Source of the DNA: Gammaproteobacteria bacterium
GTDB taxonomy: Bacteria > Pseudomonadota > Gammaproteobacteria > Enterobacterales > Psychrobiaceae
NCBI GenBank assembly: GCA_013214885.1
Contig: JABSRS010000082.1
Coordinates: 1 to 5,073 of the forward strand
Direction of reading: 5' to 3'
Length of the DNA stretch: 5,073 nt
Below, piece after piece: positions 1 through 5,073 of this stretch (the first letter of the stretch is position 1; each line of letters opens with the position of its first letter). The translations under genes were made by a program, and so were the position numbers. Below the pieces are notes generated by a model, which was given only the letters and a program-made list of their open reading frames with translations, searched no databases and was not told the origin of the DNA.

Positions 1-190
1 AGTAAGGCTCTGGTCTACAAGTGCCTTGGCTTTTGGGTGTCATCGACCCAAAAGAGCGAACCAGATGAAAACCGATAGCGTGTGTCAGGGTAACTTGGCA
101 TGTGATTAAGCAGAAGTCAGCAGACGGCATAGTAGCCCAATGCCTGCCGTAATGGGCAGGATATGGTGAAGGCCTGAACATCTTAACCAA

Positions 191-195
191 AGGAG
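191..195 (+). promoter_or_regulatory. Shine-Dalgarno that selects a TTG start
   Basis: AGGAG at 191-195 sits 8 nt before the TTG at 204. This favours the TTG start of the intron reverse transcriptase over the in-frame ATG at 261, which has no comparable motif in front of it. Confidence 0.7.
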
Positions 196-203
196 ACATC
201 ATA

Positions 204-1544
204 TTGAACTTGCAAACACACAGAGCACCATGTTGTGACAGTGCGAACCAGCGTTGTGATATGAACCAACCCTTAAATGAATATCCACTAATGATCCAAA
301 TGCTTAGCGATCAGAACATGGGTGAGGCTTGGCGGCATGTAAAAGCCAACAAAGGCTCCCCTGGCATTGATAACATGAGCATTGAAGAATTTGAGCCCTT
401 TGTTAATTCACACTGGCAAGGGCTTAAAGCCAAGTTGAACGAGGGCAATTACCAACCACTGCTGGTAAAACGGGTAATTATTCCCAAACCGGATGGCGGC
501 GAACGATTGCTGGGGATCCCTGCTGTTATGGACCGGGTTATCCAGCAAGCGATTAGTCAGATAATTAATCCCTACTTTGAACCAACGTTTTCGCCTTTTA
601 GCTATGGATATCGACGAGGTAAGCGAGCAAGTCAGGCGGTCAGTCATGTTCAAGCTGGTATTAAACAAGGCTACAAAACGGCTGTCGATATTGACATTTC
701 AAAGTTCTTTGACGAGGTCAATCATGACTTACTAATGAGCCTAGTCGGTAACAAAATCAAAGACAAAGCGTTAATGCACTTGCTCGGTAAATACTTACGC
801 GCAGGTATTGCAGAAACAGAGACAGGTCTTTGGTTGCCATCAAATAAAGGCGTTCCCCAAGGTGGTCCACGGTCACCCATCTTATCAAATATATTATTAG
901 ATAAACTGGATACAAAGCTCACCAACAAAGGATTACATTTTGCCCGCTATGCAGATGACATCATTATATTGGTTAAATCTAAAACAGTCGGTAAACAAGT
1001 AAAAGCCGACGTTAGTCACTTTATCAGCAAACGGTTAAAACTGGTTATCAATGAAAAGAAAAGCCGGGTTGGACCTGTGTCTGGTTCAAAATTCCTCGGT
1101 TTTACGTTCCAACGTGGGCAGTTACAAATTCACGACAAGGCTTTGACATTATTTAAAGCCAAAGTGAAAGCGTTAACTAATCGCAATTGGGGCATTGCAA
1201 TGAAAGTGCAAATTTACAAACTTAATCAGTTTTTACGTGGCTGGGGCAATTATTTTCTCATTGCCAACGCGTACCAATGGACGGTAGATATCGATAGTTG
1301 GATCCGTCGCCGATTGCGCATGTGCTACTGGCGACAATGGCGAAAACCGAGGACAAAAGTAAGAAGCTTAATCAAACTTGGCGTTAGCGAGTATCTTGCT
1401 ATTTCCTGCGGCATAACCAGCAAAGGACCATGCCGTAGTTCTAAAACAAAAGGAATAAACATAGCGATAAGTAATCAGTTTTTAGAACGACAGGGGTTAG
1501 TATCATTGAGAGAAACGTGGATTAATATTCATTACGGAAGATGA
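204..1544 (+). CDS. ltrA: Group II intron reverse transcriptase/maturase (class C)
   Basis: This protein assists splicing of its host intron and copies the inserted RNA into DNA during retrohoming. It has 446 aa, a normal length for class C. RT blocks are visible in order: RT1-2 around residues 85-118 (IPKPDGGERLLGIP), RT2a at 131-148, RT3 with Asp162/Asp164 in VDIDISKFFD, RT4 with GVPQGGPRSPILSN at 216-229, RT5 with the catalytic YADD at 249-252, and RT7 with GSKFLGF at 294-300. The X/thumb maturase region follows, including FLRGWGNYF at 343-351 and an Arg/Trp-rich helix at 366-394. There is no C-terminal HNH endonuclease domain, as expected for class C, which relies on folded DNA targets. 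The start is TTG at 204, chosen for its AGGAG; ATG at 261 is the alternative. The stop codon overlaps the first bases of domain V. The ORF looks intact. Confidence 0.95.
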   Translation: MNLQTHRAPCCDSANQRCDMNQPLNEYPLMIQMLSDQNMGEAWRHVKANKGSPGIDNMSIEEFEPFVNSHWQGLKAKLNEGNYQPLLVKRVIIPKPDGGERLLGIPAVMDRVIQQAISQIINPYFEPTFSPFSYGYRRGKRASQAVSHVQAGIKQGYKTAVDIDISKFFDEVNHDLLMSLVGNKIKDKALMHLLGKYLRAGIAETETGLWLPSNKGVPQGGPRSPILSNILLDKLDTKLTNKGLHFARYADDIIILVKSKTVGKQVKADVSHFISKRLKLVINEKKSRVGPVSGSKFLGFTFQRGQLQIHDKALTLFKAKVKALTNRNWGIAMKVQIYKLNQFLRGWGNYFLIANAYQWTVDIDSWIRRRLRMCYWRQWRKPRTKVRSLIKLGVSEYLAISCGITSKGPCRSSKTKGINIAISNQFLERQGLVSLRETWINIHYGR

Positions 1545-1613
1545 ACCGCCCATTGCGGACCCGCACGATGGGTGGTGTGGGGGCTGGAGGTTAGAGACCT
1601 CCGGCTACCCGAT
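1543..1613 (+). ncRNA. Group II intron domains V and VI with branch-point A
   Basis: Domain V is the catalytic core of the ribozyme. ACCGCCCAT at 1545-1553 pairs with ATGGGTGGT at 1568-1576 (one G-U), enclosing a TGCG/CGCA upper stem and a 2-nt bulge (CG). Domain VI follows as GGAGGT/ACCTCC inside a longer stem closed by GGG/CCC. An unpaired A at 1607, seven positions from the 3' end, fits the lariat branch point. The lower stem has CCGC, consistent with the CGC triad known for class C in place of AGC. The 3' splice junction is placed after GAT at 1613. Confidence 0.85.
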
Positions 1614-1620
1614 TAGCACT
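1614..1620 (-). other. R'' core of an attC site, split by the group II intron
   Basis: The + strand here reads TAGCACT. Joined to a 5' exon ending in TTGT it would give TTGTTAGCA, the complement of an attC R'' core (TGCTAAC). It lies just after the stop codon of the 163-aa cassette gene, where the R'' box of that cassette's own attC should be. The rest of this attC (stem and R' box) must lie left of the intron, outside the window. With the core split, IntI recombination at this site is expected to be impaired until the intron is lost (inference). Confidence 0.75.
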
Positions 1621-1622
1621 AT

Positions 1623-2114
1623 TTAGTTTGCAGCCTCTTGCTCTAAAAATATAGGTAATTCTTTCAAATTAGAATCTAGCTTATTAAGCTGCATGTTAAA
1701 GAATAAATTAAAAGTATCTTCTACATCACTCGATTGCTCTGTTACATAAATAGTTACCCACCTAACTTCTTTCATTTTACCTAACCCAAAAAATGACTTT
1801 ATTTTCTTTGGTTTCACTATTCCGATTAAGTAAGCAAACTCATCAGGATTGCCAACTACTGAAACAAATAGGTCGGTATCTATGGCTCTGTTTTTAACAG
1901 ATATTGTCGGTTCTGTTCCCTCATTAGGAAGACCAACCTGATCTACCCAAGGGTAAGCTCTGAACTCCTTCACAAAAATGGAATATGTAGCTTCGCCCTT
2001 TAAATCATATTGTTCAAAATCATATCCAGCTTGTTGAATGTCATAAGTAAATGTATTTGTTACCACATTTATCGTCCATATTAATAGTATGATTAAAATT
2101 ATCGAATTACGCAT
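1623..2114 (-). CDS. Integron cassette protein of unknown function, signal-anchored or secreted
   Basis: I do not recognise this 163-aa protein. Residues 2-16 (RNSIILIILLIWTIN) form a short hydrophobic segment after one Arg, so it is probably a signal anchor or signal peptide; there is no lipobox Cys. The rest is soluble, mixed alpha/beta in character and rich in charged residues. It contains one Gly/Lys-rich turn (FFGLGKMKEVRW) and no motif I can assign. It is the only gene of its cassette: its ATG begins 6 bp after the R' core of the upstream attC (2121-2127) and its stop lies 2 bp before the split R'' core at 1614-1620. This tight fit is typical of cassette genes. No clear Shine-Dalgarno precedes the ATG; the nearest G-rich stretch (GGGGCG) is inside the attC. 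Transcription would come from an upstream cassette or integron promoter to the right. The intron runs antisense to this array. Confidence 0.8.
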   Translation of the reverse strand: MRNSIILIILLIWTINVVTNTFTYDIQQAGYDFEQYDLKGEATYSIFVKEFRAYPWVDQVGLPNEGTEPTISVKNRAIDTDLFVSVVGNPDEFAYLIGIVKPKKIKSFFGLGKMKEVRWVTIYVTEQSSDVEDTFNLFFNMQLNKLDSNLKELPIFLEQEAAN

Positions 2115-2120
2115 ATTGAG

Positions 2121-2221
2121 TGCTAACGCCCCACTAAGAGGCTTTTAATTGTTGGTTAAAATGTGGAGCGAAACGGAACCTAACCAACTGTTAAAAGTCC
2201 TGCTTGAGTGGCTTGTTGAAC
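2121..2221 (-). other. attC recombination site (101 bp)
   Basis: Read in cassette orientation (- strand), this starts with R'' GTTCAAC (2221-2215), a match to RYYYAAC, and ends with R' GTTAGCA (2127-2121), which matches GTTRRRY except at the last base. The two arms fold into an imperfect hairpin with CTTTTAA and GTTGGTTA shared by both arms, extrahelical bases, and a loop around 2160-2181. This is the usual attC architecture recognised as folded bottom strand by IntI. The AACAAGCC start after R'' resembles Vibrio/Shewanella-type sites. It terminates the cassette now filled by the IS91-like element and lies directly before the 163-aa gene. Confidence 0.85.
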
Positions 2222-2224
2222 GAA

Positions 2225-2237
2225 GCCGCTACGCGGC
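2225..2237. repeat. Perfect GC hairpin at the left end of the IS91-like element
   Basis: GCCGC, TAC, GCGGC forms a 5-bp perfect stem with a 3-nt loop, immediately inside the proposed left (terIS-like) end. Terminal hairpins are known at IS91/ISCR ends. It could instead be a remnant of an attC apical stem, since the 8-mer GCTACGCG also occurs in the loop of the attC at 4347-4401. Confidence 0.5.
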
Positions 2238-2289
2238 AGAGATTTAGCTCAACCATACTTCATTAACACCACCACACGATGGCTTTAAT

Positions 2290-2293
2290 GGAG
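2290..2293 (+). promoter_or_regulatory. Shine-Dalgarno selecting the ATG at 2303
   Basis: GGAG at 2290-2293 is 9 nt before the ATG at 2303. This favours that start over the in-frame ATGs at 2279 and 2288, which lack such a motif. Confidence 0.55.
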
Positions 2294-2302
2294 TATACCA
2301 AT

Positions 2303-3340
2303 ATGAATAACGTTGAACAACAACACTTTAACGTACTTTACCAACAACACCTTATTAATCTTCGCTTGCAAGGGATGCGTCCCTCCACAATAGATGCTTA
2401 TGCACGTGCCGTACGCCGTATCACTGATTTTTTTGATAAAACCCCTGACACATTAACCACGCAAGATTTAAAAAATTACTTTCATGCACTGATCCAAACG
2501 CATTCTTGGAGCACCATCAAACTTGATCGCAATGGCTTGCAATTCTTTTATCGCCACACCCTCAATAAACAATGGGAGTGGCTCAGTATTGTTAAGCCTC
2601 CTCAAGTCAAACGGCTGCCCGACATTTTGTCGCCATTAGAGGTCGCGCAATTAATTAGCAACACCAATAAACAACGATACCAAGTGTTCTTCTTAATCCT
2701 ATATTCCATGGGACTTAGGCTCAGTGAGGGGTTAAATTTAACCATTTTTGATATCGATTCAACACTTATGCAGATGCATATTCGCGATGGTAAAGGGGGT
2801 GTTCAAAAAGCGATTAAACTAGTCATGCGTGATTGTGGGATCAATAAAAACATTAGCCCTCACTCACTTCGCCATTGTTTCGCGACTCACTTGCTTGAGC
2901 AAGGACTCGATTTGCGTTCACTTCAATCATTGCTCGGTCATGCCAGCCTCAACACGACGGCTAAATATACGCATTTAACGGCCGTCAGCGTGGGTAATTC
3001 TGTTGATGCGCTTAATCAACTAACCGATGCGTTAACGCTCACGTGGGAGATTAACCAATTAACCAATTTATTGAACTCCTGCGTGAGCATAAAGATGATT
3101 TATTTTCCAAGCATGGCGACCAATTATCACCCGACAAACGCCAGGCCGTGTACGCGATGTTATCGTGTAAAAACAACAACAAACGCTTGGCACACTGGTC
3201 CTGCGGGCATTGTGATTATCAAGGTTCGCAAGCATTATCGTGTGGTAACCGTCATTGCCCACAATGTCAGCACACCACAACACGTGATTGGTTGGCGCGC
3301 CAACAACAAAAACTATTACCCGTGCGATATTTTATGGTGA
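2303..3340 (+). CDS. Tyrosine recombinase of the IS91-like element, internally deleted, out-of-frame tail
   Basis: This is a phage-integrase-family recombinase with an N-terminal SAM-like DNA-binding domain (residues 1-95, numbering from Met at 2303) and a catalytic domain. All six catalytic positions are visible: Arg139 (GLRLSE), Lys164 (GKG), His187-x-x-Arg190 (HSLRH), His213 (LGH) and Tyr222 (KYTH). Spacing matches XerD closely (Arg-Lys 25 vs 24, Arg-His 23 vs 23, His-Tyr 9 vs 9), except Lys to HxxR, which is 23 instead of 72. So about 49 residues are missing in frame at about 2795-2800. Family-like sequence ends near residue 251 (TWEIN). The remaining roughly 94 residues are a non-homologous tail read out of frame through the transposase start. 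The enzyme is probably inactive (inference). Start 2303 is chosen for its GGAG; 2279 is possible. The gene overlaps the transposase gene. Confidence 0.8.
   Translation: MNNVEQQHFNVLYQQHLINLRLQGMRPSTIDAYARAVRRITDFFDKTPDTLTTQDLKNYFHALIQTHSWSTIKLDRNGLQFFYRHTLNKQWEWLSIVKPPQVKRLPDILSPLEVAQLISNTNKQRYQVFFLILYSMGLRLSEGLNLTIFDIDSTLMQMHIRDGKGGVQKAIKLVMRDCGINKNISPHSLRHCFATHLLEQGLDLRSLQSLLGHASLNTTAKYTHLTAVSVGNSVDALNQLTDALTLTWEINQLTNLLNSCVSIKMIYFPSMATNYHPTNARPCTRCYRVKTTTNAWHTGPAGIVIIKVRKHYRVVTVIAHNVSTPQHVIGWRANNKNYYPCDILW
3050..3065 (+). repeat. 8-bp tandem duplication at the recombinase/transposase junction
   Basis: ATTAACCA occurs twice in direct succession (3050-3057 and 3058-3065). Eight is not a multiple of three, so the repeat shifts frame. 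With one copy only, the recombinase frame would run straight into the transposase frame ([14 protein letters not shown]), giving one ORF from 2303 of 602 codons plus stop. With two copies the recombinase runs into the wrong frame and the transposase frame has a TAA at 3052-3054. Confidence 0.85.
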
Positions 3341-4119
3341 CGTTTACCTTGCCCTTTGAACTGCGAGGGTTAGTGAAACACAACGCAAAAGCGTTATACC
3401 AAATGATGTTTCAAGTGTCGTCATCGGCGATGAAAGATTTTGGCCAGCGGAATAAAAAAGGTGAAATCGGATTTACTAGCGTGTTGCACACGCACAATCG
3501 ACAGCGAGAAATACATCCTCACATCCACATGATTGTCCCCTGTGGCGCATTCGATAAAATTAACAACACTTGGCGCACTGGCTCCCCGGAATATTTGTTT
3601 CATCAACAAGCCCTGGCACGCGTTTGGCGAGCGCGAATATTAGAGGCAATTACGCAGCATGACTCTTTATCTTTACCTCATTATCATCGTCATAAAATGC
3701 CAACTCAATGGGTTGTCCATTGCAAAAAAGTTGGCTACGGACTGCCAGCCCTTAAATATTTATCCCGTTATCTTTATCGCGGCGTCATCAGTGATAAAGA
3801 CATCATTAGCACCAGCAATGGCCAGGTAATCTTTAAATATCAAGACAGCGAAACCAAAACAACAAAATACAGAAACCTACCTACCTTGAAATTCTTGCTG
3901 CTGATTTTACAGCACGTGTTACCCAAGGGACTTCAACGGGTGCGTGATTATGGGTTTTTACGCGGCAATGCCAAAGCCACACTCTTTAAAATCATGATTA
4001 TTTTTTGTCGGTCACCAAACTGGCTAGCACCAAAAAAAATCCAGAAGCGCATAGCAATACGCCCATGCCCGTGTTGCCAACAAAACATGTCATGCGTCAG
4101 AGTTACGTTAACGATTTAG
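3148..4119 (+). CDS. IS91-family Y2/HUH transposase
   Basis: This is a replicative transposase that nicks single-stranded DNA at the oriIS end and forms 5'-phosphotyrosine links. An N-terminal zinc-binding region has Cys19/Cys22 and Cys32/Cys37/Cys40 ([11 protein letters not shown]). The HUH metal site is HPHIH at residues 123-127, and the paired tyrosines are Tyr204 and Tyr208 in [10 protein letters not shown]. The conserved [15 protein letters not shown] follows at 256-270, and a Cys-rich end (RPCPCC) at 306-310. All key residues are present. The annotated ATG at 3148 is inside the family's N-terminal helix: the same frame codes for [10 protein letters not shown]... from 3061, but no ATG, GTG or TTG lies between the TAA at 3052 and the GTG at 3139. 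No good Shine-Dalgarno precedes 3148, so about 30 residues may be lost unless ATT/CTG or coupled initiation is used. Confidence 0.9.
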   Translation: MYAMLSCKNNNKRLAHWSCGHCDYQGSQALSCGNRHCPQCQHTTTRDWLARQQQKLLPVRYFMVTFTLPFELRGLVKHNAKALYQMMFQVSSSAMKDFGQRNKKGEIGFTSVLHTHNRQREIHPHIHMIVPCGAFDKINNTWRTGSPEYLFHQQALARVWRARILEAITQHDSLSLPHYHRHKMPTQWVVHCKKVGYGLPALKYLSRYLYRGVISDKDIISTSNGQVIFKYQDSETKTTKYRNLPTLKFLLLILQHVLPKGLQRVRDYGFLRGNAKATLFKIMIIFCRSPNWLAPKKIQKRIAIRPCPCCQQNMSCVRVTLTI

Positions 4120-4346
4120 AATTTATTAGCGGTAAATATAATAAGGATAATGGCGATAGTTAGTGGTGAATGAAGTAGAGAACCACATCAGTAGAGGGTT
4201 TAGTAATTTATGACAAAAGATATAACTCATTGATATTAAGCGACCAAGCTTGATGTCCTAACACCACTCGGCCTGAGATCATCCGCAGGTCGAGTACCCA
4301 TCAAAACAAAATTCACAATTTACTATATAAGTGGGGCTACGGGCTT
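4120..4346. other. Non-coding right end of the IS91-like element, candidate oriIS
   Basis: No gene is seen in this stretch. It is AT-rich with one clear hairpin: ACTCGGCCT at 4266-4274 pairs with AGGTCGAGT at 4287-4295 (9 bp, one G-T), with a 12-nt loop. No T-run follows on either strand, so it is not a typical terminator. In IS91/ISCR elements the rolling-circle origin lies downstream of the transposase gene, so this hairpin and the GGGGCTACGGG run at 4333-4343 are candidates for the oriIS end. The strip stops where the next attC core begins at 4347. Confidence 0.45.
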
Positions 4347-4401
4347 GTCCAACACCCGAATAAGGTGTCGGCTACGCGACACCTATTCTTATTTGTTATA
4401 C
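4347..4401 (-). other. attC recombination site, very short (55 bp)
   Basis: In cassette orientation R'' is GTATAAC (4401-4395, one mismatch to RYYYAAC) and R' is GTTGGAC (4353-4347, full match to GTTRRRY). Between them GAATA-GGTGTCG pairs with CGACACCTTATTC, leaving a single extrahelical A and a 6-nt loop. One-sided extrahelical bases are what IntI uses to choose the bottom strand. The site begins 2 bp after the stop codon of the lipoprotein gene, as expected for that cassette's own attC. Confidence 0.85.
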
Positions 4402-4403
4402 AA

Positions 4404-4640
4404 TTAATATTTCTTGGCATTTTCAATCGATTGATTCAAAGCGTCAACTATATCTTGTTTCGCTTTGAGGCAATCGATTCTATCTTGTTTACGGGAATGT
4501 TCACAATTTTTTGTTTTTTCATTTTCTTCAGCAATATTCGATACTAACTTACCAATTTCAATTAGGGGCTGAAGACCTGAGGTATTTACACAACCTGCTA
4601 ATCCGAATATAAAAATTACTATCAAATAGTGTTTTTTCAT
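4404..4640 (-). CDS. Small cassette-encoded lipoprotein of unknown function
   Basis: The 78-aa product has a typical lipoprotein signal: KKH at the start, a hydrophobic stretch from residue 5 to 15, then lipobox LAG followed by Cys17. The residue after Cys is Val, not Asp, so outer-membrane sorting is more likely than inner-membrane retention. The mature part (about 62 aa) is highly charged and helical in character, with two cysteines (Cys46, Cys57) that could pair in the periplasm, inside a Lys/Glu/Asp-rich stretch. I recognise no family. The gene fills its cassette: the ATG is about 24 bp after the R' core at 4665-4671 and the stop abuts the attC at 4347-4401. A weak GAG-type ribosome site (GTGAGTGAG) precedes the ATG. 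It is codirectional with the other cassette genes. Confidence 0.8.
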   Translation of the reverse strand: MKKHYLIVIFIFGLAGCVNTSGLQPLIEIGKLVSNIAEENEKTKNCEHSRKQDRIDCLKAKQDIVDALNQSIENAKKY

Positions 4641-4664
4641 GGCTCACTCACAACTTTTGAAATT

Positions 4665-4774
4665 GTATAACGCCAACCTAAACCGCAGAGAACGCTGGTG
4701 CAGGTTTTTGCGTCCTTGTTTTATTGCAAAAAATGCGACAGTGTTAGCTGTCGGATTTGAGGTTCTTGTTATAA
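4665..4774 (-). other. attC recombination site (110 bp)
   Basis: In cassette orientation R'' is TTATAAC (4774-4768, a near match to RYYYAAC) and R' is GTTATAC (4671-4665). The arms AACCTCAAATCCG and CGGTTTAGGTT pair imperfectly with extrahelical bases. The interior is branched: TTTTTGC (4705-4711) with GCAAAAA (4726-4732), and CGACAG (4736-4741) with CTGTCG (4748-4753). It separates the lipoprotein cassette from the next one. The reading frame of that next cassette ends inside this site, at 4744-4746. Confidence 0.8.
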
Positions 4775-5073
4775 GCTATCGTCGATAAATGACCTTCAAT
4801 TGCAACAATTGATGCAGCAAAGCCACCAACCAACAATGACGCCAGACATGAAATGAAACCCCAAACTCCGATTACGATTGCGAGCGATGAAAAACCACCC
4901 CAAGAGATGATATTTTTATGCCTTTAGCGAGTTCATTGCTCCCCATTTCGGCAAACAAGCCAACAATGGTTAGAAGAGAAATAATTAAACAAAGGAAACC
5001 TATTAAGGTTATAACTCTTGCTGCAATCAGGAGCAAGCCTAGCCTCTCTGTTTTAACTTTTGAGTAAGGTATA
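4744..5073 (-). pseudogene. Partial, frameshifted small membrane protein of the last cassette
   Basis: The gene enters from the right window edge on the - strand. One frame (5072 to stop 4872-4874) gives a basic start, then a long hydrophobic segment (RVITLIGFLCLIISLLTIVG), then a loop (FAEMGSNELAKGIKI). Another frame, open after a stop near 4930, carries a second strongly hydrophobic segment (SSLAIVIGVWGFISCLASLL, then VGGFAASIVAIEGH) ending NLKSDS and a stop at 4744-4746 inside the attC. The second frame has no start codon, so the two halves look like one two-helix membrane protein broken by a single-base indel between about 4930 and 4872. AAAAA, CCCC and TTTTT runs there are likely sites. 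It could also be a sequencing error. The family is not recognised. Confidence 0.55.

Larger units (their letters stand above)
1..1613 (+). mobile_element. Group IIC (attC-type) intron, 3' portion, 5' end off window
   Basis: This is a self-splicing retroelement. Its RNA is a ribozyme and its protein, encoded at 204-1544, serves as maturase and reverse transcriptase for retrohoming. The window opens inside the 5' RNA domains: positions 30-38 and 46-54 form a perfect 9-bp hairpin, and a GC-rich stem lies near 143-160. A reverse transcriptase ORF follows in the domain IV position, then domains V and VI at 1543-1613. The 3' boundary is set at 1613 because domain VI ends in CCCGAT and the next bases, TAGCACT, are the right part of an attC core. 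Class C introns of this subgroup are known to insert in the bottom strand of attC at TTGT/T. The true 5' end should lie a few hundred bases upstream, directly after TTGT (inference). Confidence 0.88.
2222..4343 (+). mobile_element. IS91-family element with tyrosine recombinase, probably damaged
   Basis: The element carries a XerC/D-like recombinase followed by an IS91 Y2 transposase, a gene pair known from IS91-type elements of Vibrio and Shewanella. IS91 elements move by rolling-circle-like transposition and make no target duplication. Boundaries are inferred. Both ends start inward with AAGCC followed by a GC-rich run with TACG or GTAG: AAGCCGCTACG from 2223, and AAGCCCGTAGC on the - strand from 4346 leftward. 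The left end has a perfect hairpin (2225-2237). The right side is flanked by CTTG (4344-4347) and the left by GAAC (2218-2221), both tetranucleotides reported as IS91 targets. Ends could be off by several bases. The recombinase deletion and frame disruption suggest the copy may be inactive. Confidence 0.7.

Noticed and set aside
408..928. Two - strand ORFs (408-668 and 722-928) inside the reverse transcriptase gene
   Set aside because: They lie opposite conserved RT blocks and have no motif or ribosome site; shadows of the real gene.
204..1544. Retron or diversity-generating RT instead of an intron RT
   Set aside because: The protein has the intron X/maturase region and is followed at once by group II domains V and VI; no msr/msd or template/variable repeats are seen.
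3055..3340. Programmed -1 frameshift from recombinase to transposase
   Set aside because: The transposase frame is -1 relative to the recombinase, but no canonical X XXY YYZ slippery heptamer was found in the overlap; the 8-bp duplication is a simpler explanation.
3068..3609. - strand ORFs at 3068-3283 and 3421-3609
   Set aside because: Antisense to conserved transposase motifs; no recognisable protein features.
4255..4295. Possible extra attC remnant (GTCCTAAC followed by a hairpin)
   Set aside because: Wrong strand for the array, the core does not match RYYYAAC at its first base, and no GTTRRRY partner follows the stem.
4365..4547. + strand 60-aa hydrophobic ORF
   Set aside because: It starts within an attC stem and is the complement of the lipoprotein gene, whose signal peptide, lipobox and cassette position are much stronger evidence.
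1..5073. CRISPR arrays, tRNA or rRNA genes, intI integrase
   Set aside because: No regular spaced repeats, no cloverleaf or rRNA segment, and the only tyrosine recombinase lies beside an IS91 transposase, runs opposite to the cassettes, and shows no sign of the extra IntI-specific patch.

Overview
The window is a stretch of integron gene-cassette array carrying two mobile elements. Mid-to-low GC, VCR-like attC architecture, a class C group II intron sitting in an attC site, and an IS91-type element with its own tyrosine recombinase together suggest a gammaproteobacterium of the marine or aquatic type (Vibrio, Shewanella or a relative). The genus is inference. No integron integrase gene (intI) or attI lies in the window.

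Layout, left to right. Positions 1-1613 are the 3' part of a group IIC (attC-type) intron on the + strand. The 5' end is off the window. The intron encodes a 446-aa reverse transcriptase/maturase and ends in recognisable domains V and VI. It stops exactly inside the R'' core of an attC site, whose remaining half starts at 1614. Positions 1614-2120 are the body of a cassette read on the - strand. It encodes a 163-aa protein of unknown function with an N-terminal hydrophobic segment. Positions 2121-2221 are a complete attC site of 101 bp. Positions 2222 to about 4343 hold an IS91-family element on the + strand, with a tyrosine recombinase followed by a Y2/HUH transposase. It fills the whole space between two attC core sites. 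Positions 4347-4401 are a very short attC (55 bp). It belongs to a cassette encoding a 78-aa lipoprotein (4640-4404, - strand). Positions 4665-4774 are a third attC (110 bp). It belongs to a last cassette, cut by the window edge, that encodes a small membrane protein apparently broken by a frameshift.

All cassette genes and attC sites point the same way (- strand), as expected for one array. Both mobile elements run the opposite way. The intron's orientation and insertion point fit the known habit of IIC-attC introns, which enter the attC bottom strand at TTGT/T. The IS91-like element looks damaged. Its recombinase keeps all six catalytic residues at XerD-like spacing, except that about 49 residues are missing between the catalytic Lys and the HxxR box. 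An 8-bp tandem duplication also separates the recombinase frame from the transposase frame, leaving the transposase without an obvious start at its true N-terminus.

I see no convincing wholly new system. The most interesting points are the exact fit of an IS91 element between attC cores, the recombinase deletion plus 8-bp duplication, and two cassette proteins I do not recognise.
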